NCBI RefSeq assembly: GCF_000023465.1
Contig: NC_014041.1
Location: forward strand, 951,001 to 1,015,000
From: Zunongwangia profunda SM-A87
GTDB taxonomy: Bacteria > Bacteroidota > Bacteroidia > Flavobacteriales > Flavobacteriaceae
Reading direction: 5' to 3'
DNA length: 64,000 bases
The position numbers and the translations under genes were made by a program. Under the pieces are notes generated by a model. That model saw nothing but the letters and a program-made list of their open reading frames with translations, was not told where the DNA came from and did no database searches. Of this stretch, positions 37,101-48,720 are shown in pieces. Positions within the stretch are counted from its first letter, which is position 1, and every line of letters begins with the position of its first letter.

Positions 37101-37321
37101 GATTGAAAAATATTCAATTAGGTTATACCATACCTTCAGAAATAATGGAGGGTCTAGGGATAAACAGATTTAGAGTGTATGTTTCTGGGGAGAATTTATG
37201 GACAGGCACTAACCTGTCTGGAGTATTCGATCCTGAAACTATTGATGGAGGTCCAGACGATAATGGGAACGTTTACCCGCTTTCAAAAACCTTTGCATTA
37301 GGGTTAAATATCAATTTCTAA
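34127..37321 (+). CDS. SusC-family TonB-dependent outer-membrane transporter
   Basis: Outer-membrane channel that imports oligosaccharides with energy from TonB. Signal peptide MKFYNYRFLLSAFFMLFLSMSIFAQ; carboxypeptidase-regulatory-like domain (VSISGTVLDEDGIPLPGVTV, about residues 26-110); TonB-box-like EEVVVVGFGKKKKVNLTGAV; plug with PSINIRGITTIG and ESVSVLKDAAAASIYGSRAA; then a 22-strand barrel ending FALGLNINF. At 1064 residues it is full length and uninterrupted, unlike the copy just upstream. susD follows after 7 bases, and the enzyme genes after that form a long operon. Confidence 0.96.
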   Translation: MKFYNYRFLLSAFFMLFLSMSIFAQEVSISGTVLDEDGIPLPGVTVSIKSDPSKGTVTDFDGLYTIQAEKGKILVFSFLGFATQEITIGDQSTINVTLKEDTAELQEVVVVGFGKKKKVNLTGAVASVDSETFESRPVQNATQMLQGVVGGLNISQSSGGSLENRPSINIRGITTIGEGSSGGPLILIDGMQGDINTINPQDIESVSVLKDAAAASIYGSRAAFGVILITTKNGKKGAPSVSYSTNFRLSSPVNIPDMMDSYTFALFFNDANINGGSGAIFSDERLQRIRDYQNGVISAPIIVNPNNPARWADGYAEGNANVDWYDAIYRDKAGSQEHNLSVQGGGETVSYYFSANYLDQNGLMEFNQDKFKRYTTTAKIRANITDWLDFNYTSRFIREDYGRPSNLSDGLFTDLARQGWPILPLYDPNGFLYSSPSPALGLRDGGRDEKQDDSHYQQAQIVVQPMDGWEIFGEFNYRIKNNFRHWDIQQTYNHDINGEPYLYNRGSHVYEYAFRENYFNTNIYSTYNFDINEKHNFGVTVGFQSELNKYRDLSGRRDGILVPGSPYLDLTSGTDANGEVVAPSISGQFQNWATAGYFARLNYNYKEKYLLEANIRYDGTSRFQSDKRWQWFPSVSAGWNIAKEDFWEDFSSDISTFKFRGSWGELGNQNTNDWYPTYVTLPFNPANGSWLVNGLRPNTSSVPGLVSTFLTWERVQSWDVGLDVAMFNNRFTGSFDYFTRYTYDMVGPGMELPATLGTGSPATNNTDLKTYGFEVSLSWKDRLDNGLGYGIDIMLSDSQSEILKYPNQINDLSRYREGQKVGEIWGYETLGIAKTNEEMQNHLASLPNGGQDALGNQWAAGDIMYADINGDGRIDSGSWTEEDPGDRKLIGNSSARFPFSFTLSADWKGFDFRTFFQGIMKRDYFQGSYYFWGASSSGQWWSTGLVEHEDYFRADANHPLGQNLDSYYPRPVFSGKNQQTQTKYLQNAAYIRLKNIQLGYTIPSEIMEGLGINRFRVYVSGENLWTGTNLSGVFDPETIDGGPDDNGNVYPLSKTFALGLNINF

Positions 37322-37328
37322 AAAAATA

Positions 37329-39326
37329 ATGATGAAGAAGTATATAATTTCAATAACAGTTTTTTCTCTATTGCTAAGCTTTATAGGATGTAGTGATGAT
37401 TTTTTAGAAAGACCTCCTGAATCTGAACTTACACCAGAACAATATTTATTTGAAGAATCGCAACTAGCTTCTTATACTATTAATTTATATGGAATATTAC
37501 CTAGTCATGGGAATTGGAGCTTTGGTACATTTGGTATAGATTCAGATACCGATAACATGGCGAATATGGATTATGATAATAAATATGTTCCTGGCCAATG
37601 GCGTGTTGGTCAAAGTGGAGGAAGTTGGGATTTTGGCAATATTCGAAATGTAAACTATTTTTTATCTACTGTGGTGCCTCGTTATAACAATGATGAAATA
37701 ACAGGAAGTGAAAGTGGGGTAAAGCACTATATTGGAGAAGCTTATTTCCTTCGAGCTTTCGAATATTTTAATAAAGTACAGTCTTTAGGAGATTTTCCTA
37801 TTCTTAAAAAAGATTTACCAGATGATCTAACAGTGTTAAGTGAAGCCAGTGAGAGAAGACCGCACCCAGAGGTGGTTAGGTTTATTATTTCAGATTTGGA
37901 TTCTGCGGCCACTATGATGATGCCTTCTTCGCCAGATGGAAATAAAAACAGGTTATCAAGTTATGCGGCACTTTTAATGAAGTCTAGAGTTGCGCTATAT
38001 GAAGCAAGCTGGTTAAAAAACTTTAGAGGAACAGCTTTTGTTCCTAATGGTCCTGGTTGGCCTGGAGCAAACAAAGATTACAATCAGGGGTGGCAATATG
38101 AAGCAGGAAGTATAGATGCCGAAATTGAGTGGTTACTAAATCAAGCAATAATGGCAGCTGAGGAAGTAGCAGGGGCATTTCCATTAACTCCAAATAACGG
38201 TGTACTACAACAAGCGGTTTCCGATGCGCAAAATCCATATTTCGATTTGTTTAGTGCAGAAGATATGTCAGATTTTAGTGAAGTTATTTTATGGAGAGAT
38301 TATGATCAGGGATTGGGTATCGTCCATAACGTACCTGTAAATGCAATGCTTGGCAATTATGGTGTAGGTTTGACAAAAGGACTGGTAGATTCTTTTCTTA
38401 TGGAGAACGGATTACCTATTTACGCTAATGGTTCAGGATATGCAGGAGATGATTATATAGAGGATGTAAGGGATAACCGAGATGGCAGGTTATGGCTATT
38501 TTTAAAGCAGCCAGGACAGGTTAATGTTTTATATAACGAACAGGCAGGTAATTCGGTAACGCCAATAGAGCCTATACCAGACATCACCAATAATATATGG
38601 GAAAAAGGGTATTCTACAGGTTACACCATTAGAAAAGGTTTGAATTATGATGGTACGCAGGCAAATAATGGCCAGGGATATACAGGAAGCTTAGTATTTA
38701 GAGCAACAGAAGCTTATTTAAATTATATTGAAGCTTCTTATTTGAGTACAGGAAGTATAAATGCCACAGCATCCGGATATTGGAGAGCTATAAGAGAAAG
38801 AGCAGGAGTTGATGCTGATTTTCAAAAAACAATTGTAGCTACAAATATGCAATTAGAATCCAATGGAGACTGGGGGGCTTTTTCTGCTGGACAGCTTATT
38901 GATCCCACATTATACAACATTCGTAGAGAACGTAGAAATGAACTTTTTGCAGAAGGTCTTCGATGGATGGATCTTAAAAGATGGAGGGCTTTAGATCAGT
39001 TAATTGATAATAATTATCATATTGAAGGTTTTAAACTTTGGGGCCCTATGCAGGAATGGTATGATGAAGGGAACTTAAAGTTTGATGTTGCAGATGCAAC
39101 TGTTTCATCACCCAATCGAAGTGAATATCTAAGACCTTATGAGCAAACAGGAGCTGAATTGGTTTACGATGGTTACAGTTGGGCTATGGCACACTATTTA
39201 GATCCCATTGCAATTCAACATTTCTTAATCACTTCTGAGAATAAAAATTTGAGTACTTCTCCAATTTATCAAAATCCGGGATGGCCATTAAGTGCAAATG
39301 AAGGGGCACAACCTATAAATGAATAA
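37329..39326 (+). CDS. SusD-family glycan-binding lipoprotein
   Basis: Surface lipoprotein that captures glycan and caps the SusC channel. The signal peptide ends SFIGC with lipidated Cys 21, then SDDFLERPPESELTPEQ, the usual N-terminal SusD motif. The TPR-like core shows EAYFLRAFEYFNKVQSLGDFPI and RSYAALLMKSRVALYEASW-type helices. The C-terminal part has RRERRNELFAEGLRWMDLKRW and ends QNPGWPL. At 665 residues it is longer than average but within the family range. It forms a pair with the SusC gene 7 bases upstream. Confidence 0.95.
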   Translation: MMKKYIISITVFSLLLSFIGCSDDFLERPPESELTPEQYLFEESQLASYTINLYGILPSHGNWSFGTFGIDSDTDNMANMDYDNKYVPGQWRVGQSGGSWDFGNIRNVNYFLSTVVPRYNNDEITGSESGVKHYIGEAYFLRAFEYFNKVQSLGDFPILKKDLPDDLTVLSEASERRPHPEVVRFIISDLDSAATMMMPSSPDGNKNRLSSYAALLMKSRVALYEASWLKNFRGTAFVPNGPGWPGANKDYNQGWQYEAGSIDAEIEWLLNQAIMAAEEVAGAFPLTPNNGVLQQAVSDAQNPYFDLFSAEDMSDFSEVILWRDYDQGLGIVHNVPVNAMLGNYGVGLTKGLVDSFLMENGLPIYANGSGYAGDDYIEDVRDNRDGRLWLFLKQPGQVNVLYNEQAGNSVTPIEPIPDITNNIWEKGYSTGYTIRKGLNYDGTQANNGQGYTGSLVFRATEAYLNYIEASYLSTGSINATASGYWRAIRERAGVDADFQKTIVATNMQLESNGDWGAFSAGQLIDPTLYNIRRERRNELFAEGLRWMDLKRWRALDQLIDNNYHIEGFKLWGPMQEWYDEGNLKFDVADATVSSPNRSEYLRPYEQTGAELVYDGYSWAMAHYLDPIAIQHFLITSENKNLSTSPIYQNPGWPLSANEGAQPINE

Positions 39327-40638
39327 TATTATGCTCAAAACTTCTCCTACTATCTGCCTTTCGCTATTGTTCTTTATAGCTTCATGTTCTCCAATAAGAA
39401 CTAAGGATATAAAGGTAGGAGAAGGATGGGCCAATAATTCGGTTAATACCACAATTTTTAGAAAGAATGCAATAACATCAGCGGGAGAGTATCAATTTCT
39501 GGGATATTACGATAATAACGAGCACATGATTATTGCAAAAAGGAAACTCAATTCATCAAATTTCGATTTAAGTAGTAGTGATTTTACCGGCAATGCGAAA
39601 GATGCACATAATTCGATAAGCCTTGCGGTAGACGGCAATAAACAGTTACATGTAAGCTGGGATCACCACGATAATCCTCTAAATTATGCAGTTGGCGACT
39701 CGATTTTAAGTCCACAACTTGGTGATAAAACAAGGATGACAGGTAAGGATGAAAATAAAGTTTCTTACCCACAATTTTATAATCTTAAAAATGGAAATCT
39801 TCTCTTCCTATTTAGATCTGGACAATCCGGGGAAGGTAAACTGGTTTCAAAACTTTATAATATTGAGACCCAAAATTGGACAGATTTGCATGAGAATCTT
39901 ATAGATGGTGAAGGAGAGCGAAACGCCTACTGGCAAGCTAGTGTAGATACAAAGGGAACGATTCATTTATCATGGGTGTGGCGTGAAAGCTGGGACGTTT
40001 CTACCAATCATGATATGGCCTATGCCAGATCTAAAGATGGTGGAAAAACCTGGGAGAAATCGACCGGTGAAAAATATTCTCTGCCTGTAACAGCTGAAAC
40101 CGCTGAATACGCCTGGAGGATTCCGCAGAAAAGCGGATTAATTAATCAAACCGCTATGACGACCGATACAAACGGAAACCCTTTTATCGCCACTTATTGG
40201 ACAGAAAATAATAAAACCGATTACCAAATAATCTATCTGGAAGATGGAAAATGGAAGCACGAAAATACTAATTTTAGGAACACATCATTTCAATTAGGCG
40301 GTGGGGGAACTAAAAAAATTCCGATTTCAAGACCGGATATTTTACTTAAGGAAACCAAAAATGATCCCACGATTTATCTTTTGTTTAGAGATCAGGAAAG
40401 AGAAAACAAAGTTTCTTTAGCCTATCACCAGTTGCATACCAATAAACCTTGGGGAGTAATTGATCTTACAAAAGAATCTGTAGGCGAGTGGGAACCGAAT
40501 TATGATTTGCAACTTTGGGGTAAAGAAGGAAAATTACATGTTTTTGTTCAGAAAGTCACTCAGTTGGATGGAGAGGGGCTTGCAACGGCACCACCTACAG
40601 AGGTTCGGATACTGGAAGTTTCAAATTTGCCGAGGTAA
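39319..40638 (+). CDS. BNR_4 beta-propeller lipoprotein, candidate uronate lyase or exo-glycosidase
   Basis: A lipoprotein (lipobox FIASC) of 439 residues with a seven-bladed propeller pattern: DAHNSISLAVDGNKQLHVSWDHH, DTKGTIHLSWVWRES, ARSKDGGKTWEKS, DTNGNPFIATYW. It fits the BNR_4 group, which includes GH145, and the ulvan lyase families PL24 and PL25 have the same fold; PL27 rhamnose-glucuronate lyases are similar. H97 in DAHNS and H116/H117 in WDHHD are the likely active-site histidines. The next gene is a GH88 enzyme that needs unsaturated uronates, which favours lyase activity. The start overlaps susD by 8 bases; ATG 39331 also gives a good signal peptide. Confidence 0.78.
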   Translation: MNNIMLKTSPTICLSLLFFIASCSPIRTKDIKVGEGWANNSVNTTIFRKNAITSAGEYQFLGYYDNNEHMIIAKRKLNSSNFDLSSSDFTGNAKDAHNSISLAVDGNKQLHVSWDHHDNPLNYAVGDSILSPQLGDKTRMTGKDENKVSYPQFYNLKNGNLLFLFRSGQSGEGKLVSKLYNIETQNWTDLHENLIDGEGERNAYWQASVDTKGTIHLSWVWRESWDVSTNHDMAYARSKDGGKTWEKSTGEKYSLPVTAETAEYAWRIPQKSGLINQTAMTTDTNGNPFIATYWTENNKTDYQIIYLEDGKWKHENTNFRNTSFQLGGGGTKKIPISRPDILLKETKNDPTIYLLFRDQERENKVSLAYHQLHTNKPWGVIDLTKESVGEWEPNYDLQLWGKEGKLHVFVQKVTQLDGEGLATAPPTEVRILEVSNLPR

Positions 40639-40660
40639 TAAATAATTATAGATAAGCCTA

Positions 40661-45093
<4,433 letters not shown>

Positions 45094-45413
45094 TAGTTAA
45101 AATTGGTATAGCAATAAGAAACTTTATGGAATCTTAAATTTAAGAGTTAGACTCTAAAATAGATTCTAATGATATTACAGTGTGAGTTGGGAACTATACC
45201 CTAACATGGATTAATTTCCTTTGGGGATAGTTTACTTAATAATCGAGATCAAATACATCAATGGAAAGATCCCGAGGGGAGAAATAAATTTAATAACTGA
45301 CTCATGGATTTGCCTGAGGTAGTTTACTTGATAATGAATAATTGGTTGAAGCTAAAATAAACAGTCTTTGCGATTCCTTTCGTATTGTCATTTTTGATTC
45401 AGAATAATAGAAT
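45094..45413. other. Spacer inside the enzyme cluster with a degenerate direct repeat
   Basis: 320 bases without a gene between GH2 and GH16. TAGTTTACTTAATAAT (45228-45243) recurs as TAGTTTACTTGATAAT (45320-45335), each preceded by a TGGATT word 15-25 bases before, so an approximately 35-base unit is repeated at a distance of 92 bases. It may hold a second promoter for the downstream enzymes or be a remnant of a lost gene. Confidence 0.45.
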
Positions 45414-46262
45414 ATGCTACAAAAAGTATCGATTTTACTGATTTTAATACTATTTTCTAGAATTTGTGCTGCTCAGCATCATAGTGCTATTCCCAATGGA
45501 TATAAATTGCTTTGGGCTGATGAGTTTGAAGAGGGAAATAAACCAAATCCTGAATTTTGGAGCTATGAAAATGGTTTTGTGCGGAATGAAGAATTACAAT
45601 GGTATCAATCCGAAAATGCTATTATTCAAAACGGCAACCTGAGGATTTTAGGAAAAAAAGAATCAGTAAAAAATGATCGCTTTAACCCTGAAAGTAACAA
45701 TTGGAAAGAAAGCAGGGAATTTGCAGAATACACTTCAGCAAGCATAAATACTAGGGGTAAATTCGATTTTCAATTTGGTATTTTAGAAGTAAAAGCCAAG
45801 ATCGATACGTCAATGGGAATGTGGCCGGCGATCTGGACTCTTGGTATAGAAAAGGGATGGCCTTCTAATGGAGAGATTGACGTTATGGAATATTATTTGG
45901 TCGACCAGAAACCTGCAATTTTGGCCAATGCCGCATGGAAAGGAGCAACCTCTTATGTGTCTTGGGATAGTGAGAAAATTCCTTTTTCAAAATTTCTGAA
46001 AAAAGATCCAAAATGGGCGGAGAAGTTTCATGTGTGGAAAATGGAGTGGACTACAGATTTTATTAAAATCTATCTGGATGACGAATTGCTAAACACGATA
46101 TCGCTTTCTGAAACTAAGAATCCAGACGGGTTTAATCCCTTTCATCAACCGCATTATATTTTACTGAATCTTGCTATAGGAGGTAATGGCGGTGATCCTT
46201 CGGTTACTACTTTTCCAAGGAAATATGAGGTTGATTATGTAAGAGTCTACCAGAAAAAATAA
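45414..46262 (+). CDS. GH16 endo-glycanase (laminarinase/endo-beta-1,3-galactanase type), exported
   Basis: Exported endo-acting enzyme of 282 residues; the signal peptide ends RICAAQ. The beta-jellyroll shows LLWADEFEEG, MWPAIWTLG and the active-site signature GEIDVMEYY with nucleophile E154, D156 and acid/base E159. FHVWKMEWTTDFIKIYLDDELLN and a LLNLAIGGNGGDP ending are also typical. The extra residue in the ExDxxE pattern groups it with the beta-1,3-specific subfamilies, so laminarin or beta-1,3-galactan is likely. Together with the exo-galactanase two genes on, galactan is my preferred substrate. DUF2264 follows after 3 bases. Confidence 0.92.
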   Translation: MLQKVSILLILILFSRICAAQHHSAIPNGYKLLWADEFEEGNKPNPEFWSYENGFVRNEELQWYQSENAIIQNGNLRILGKKESVKNDRFNPESNNWKESREFAEYTSASINTRGKFDFQFGILEVKAKIDTSMGMWPAIWTLGIEKGWPSNGEIDVMEYYLVDQKPAILANAAWKGATSYVSWDSEKIPFSKFLKKDPKWAEKFHVWKMEWTTDFIKIYLDDELLNTISLSETKNPDGFNPFHQPHYILLNLAIGGNGGDPSVTTFPRKYEVDYVRVYQKK

Positions 46263-46265
46263 TTT

Positions 46266-47495
46266 ATGTTGAAAATATCCAATCTTAGTTTTTTAATTAG
46301 TTTACTTTTTATCAGCCTGAACCTATGTGCTCAGGAAGTTGAAGAGTCTTCTCCTAAAGAAGTACGAGAATTCTATGTGAATTCCTTAGTAAAAATAGCA
46401 GATCCTGTTTTAAGTAATCTGGCTAAAGGAAAATTAAAAGAAAGTATGCCTATAGAACGTTCACCTGGTGCCTGGGACGATCGTACTCATGTAACTTATC
46501 TAGAGGCTTTTGGAAGAACCTTATCGGGGATTGCTCCCTGGTTGGAGCTTGGACCAGATGATACTAAAGAAGGAAAATTTAGAGAAAAATATATCGAATT
46601 AGCGCAACTGGCTATTGATAAAGCGACCGATCCCGAATCGGCAGATTTTATGAATTTTAATAAAGATCGCCAGCCTTTGGTAGATGCTGCTTTTTTTGCT
46701 CAGGGTTTACTTAGAGCGCCAAAACAGTTGTGGGAGCCACTTTCAGAAACCACAAAAAAGAATGTCATAAAAGCGCTAAAATCGTCTAGAGATATCGAAC
46801 CTTACTACAGTAATTGGTTACTTTTTACAGGAATGATCGAAGCCGCTTTATTAAAATTTGATGGCAAGGCAGATATGGTTCGACTTACTTACCCCATAAA
46901 TAAACATATGGAATGGTATCTGGGCGATGGGATGTATGGTGATGGCCCAGATTTTCACTGGGATTACTATAATAGTTTTGTGATTCAGCCAATGCTATTG
47001 GACATTCTAAAAGTGATGGATGAAGCCGGAGTTGGTCGAAAACAAGATTTTAAAAAAGTGCAGCAAAGAGCGCAAAGGTATGCCAGCATCCAGGAGCGAT
47101 TAATTTCCCCTACCGGAACATATCCGCCAATTGGTAGATCTTTAGCCTATCGTTTTGGTGCTTTTCAATCACTTTCTCAGGTTGCTTTATGGAAAAATTT
47201 AAGTAAAGAGATAGCACCTTCTCAGGTTAGATCAGCTTTATATACCATGATAAAAAGACAAATTAAAGCAAAAGGAACCTTCGATAAAGAAGGTTGGCTT
47301 CAGGTGGGACTTGTAGGGCATCAAAATAATATTGGAGAAGGCTATATCTCAACTGGAAGTCTTTATTTATGTACAGAAGCTTTTCTTGTATTAGGGCTTT
47401 CTCCTGATGATGAATTCTGGACATCACCCTCACAACCATGGACCCAAAAGAAAATATGGGGAGGGGAAAACATTCCTATAGATCACGCTCATTAA
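46266..47495 (+). CDS. GH154 (DUF2264) protein, candidate beta-glucuronidase
   Basis: 409 residues with signal peptide MLKISNLSFLISLLFISLNLCAQ. It matches DUF2264: HVTYLEAFGRTLSGIAPWLEL, DRQPLVDAAFFAQGLLRAP, YYSNWLLFTGMIEAALL, WYLGDGMYGDGPDFHWDYYNSFVIQPMLLD, and GRSLAYRFGAFQSLSQ. The family became GH154 after a beta-glucuronidase was described from an arabinogalactan locus of Bacteroides thetaiotaomicron. The conserved DGMYGDGPDFHWDYYNS stretch probably holds catalytic residues, though I cannot assign them. It is 3 bases after GH16 and 20 bases before the GH43 galactanase, so all three are one transcript. Confidence 0.85.
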   Translation: MLKISNLSFLISLLFISLNLCAQEVEESSPKEVREFYVNSLVKIADPVLSNLAKGKLKESMPIERSPGAWDDRTHVTYLEAFGRTLSGIAPWLELGPDDTKEGKFREKYIELAQLAIDKATDPESADFMNFNKDRQPLVDAAFFAQGLLRAPKQLWEPLSETTKKNVIKALKSSRDIEPYYSNWLLFTGMIEAALLKFDGKADMVRLTYPINKHMEWYLGDGMYGDGPDFHWDYYNSFVIQPMLLDILKVMDEAGVGRKQDFKKVQQRAQRYASIQERLISPTGTYPPIGRSLAYRFGAFQSLSQVALWKNLSKEIAPSQVRSALYTMIKRQIKAKGTFDKEGWLQVGLVGHQNNIGEGYISTGSLYLCTEAFLVLGLSPDDEFWTSPSQPWTQKKIWGGENIPIDHAH

Positions 47496-47515
47496 TCCTT
47501 CAAAAAATAAAAACT

Positions 47516-48634
47516 ATGAATTTGAAATACTTCCTTATTATAACTGCGTTTTTGTTCAGTATCAACGGAAAAGCACAATCCAAGGCTCCTAACTATACGG
47601 CATTTTATCCTGGTGAAATCTGGAAGGATACTGATGGTAATCACATTAATGCACACGGAGGTGGCATCATGTTTAAAGACGGTACTTATTACTGGTATGG
47701 AGAGCACAAAGGAAAATCCAGTTTGGCCAGAGTAGGGATTACTGTATACTCATCAGATGATTTATATAACTGGAAAAATGAAGGAGTTGCTCTTTCAGTG
47801 GCTAAAGATCCGGATTCTGAAATTACTTCAGGTAGTGTGATGGAACGTCCAAAAGTTGTTTTCAATGAAAAAACGGGGCAATATGTAATGTGGTTTCATC
47901 TGGAATTAAAAGGACAAGGCTACGCCGCAGCCCGAACCGGGGTAGCTACCAGTGATTCTCCCACCGGACCATTTACATATTTGAAATCGTATCGTCCAAA
48001 TGCTGGTGAATGGCCAAAAAATTTTAAGGAAGTATGGAAAGAAACACCAAAAGATGGCGACCCAAAAGAATGGTGGACACCAAAATGGAAAAAAGCTTTA
48101 GATGAGGGGATGTTTGTTCGCCGTGATTTTGAAAAAGGACAAATGTCTCGTGACATGACCATTTATATTGATAAAGATGGTACAGCCTATCATATTACCT
48201 CTTCAGAGGAAAATCAAACGCTACATATTTCAAAATTAACAGATGATTATCTTGATTTTACCGGGGAATGGGTACGTATGCAACCAGGGGGGCAAAATGA
48301 AGCGCCTGCAGTTTTTGAAAAAGACGGGTATTATTATATGATCACCTCAGGCTTAACCGGTTGGGATCCCAATGCAGCAAGATCTTTTCGCGCTAAATCT
48401 ATCATGGGGCCGTGGGAGAAATTAGGAAATCCGGCAAAAGGAGAGGATGGCGATAAAACTTTCTTTTCCCAGAGTACTTTTATATTACCGGTAGCGGGAA
48501 AGGAGGATACCTTTATTTTTATGGCCGATCGTTGGAGGCCAAAAAATCATATTGATGGCCGTTATATCTGGTTACCGATTGAGTGGGAAAACAACAAACC
48601 AGTAATTCGTTGGAAAGAGAGCTGGTCGTTATAA
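47516..48634 (+). CDS. GH43 exo-beta-1,3-galactanase-type enzyme (subfamily 24)
   Basis: 372 residues with signal peptide MNLKYFLIITAFLFSINGKAQ. The five-bladed propeller begins HINAHGGGIMFKDGTYYWYGEHK, where most GH43 enzymes have a catalytic-base aspartate in a DP motif. Its absence is the mark of the GH43_24 exo-beta-1,3-galactanases. The general acid is expected to be the glutamate in NEAPAVFEKDG, and the glutamine in FFSQSTFIL matches the residue used in place of the base. ERPKVVFNEKTGQYVMWFH and FMADRW support this. The frame is open from 47438, overlapping GH154, but ATG 47516 gives the signal peptide. Confidence 0.88.
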   Translation: MNLKYFLIITAFLFSINGKAQSKAPNYTAFYPGEIWKDTDGNHINAHGGGIMFKDGTYYWYGEHKGKSSLARVGITVYSSDDLYNWKNEGVALSVAKDPDSEITSGSVMERPKVVFNEKTGQYVMWFHLELKGQGYAAARTGVATSDSPTGPFTYLKSYRPNAGEWPKNFKEVWKETPKDGDPKEWWTPKWKKALDEGMFVRRDFEKGQMSRDMTIYIDKDGTAYHITSSEENQTLHISKLTDDYLDFTGEWVRMQPGGQNEAPAVFEKDGYYYMITSGLTGWDPNAARSFRAKSIMGPWEKLGNPAKGEDGDKTFFSQSTFILPVAGKEDTFIFMADRWRPKNHIDGRYIWLPIEWENNKPVIRWKESWSL

Positions 48635-48720
48635 ATATAAAGTTTGAGGAATAACTATTCTAATTTCAATAAAAAGTGTATATTTAACACTTAATTAGTA
48701 AAATCTGAAAATCCACCACG

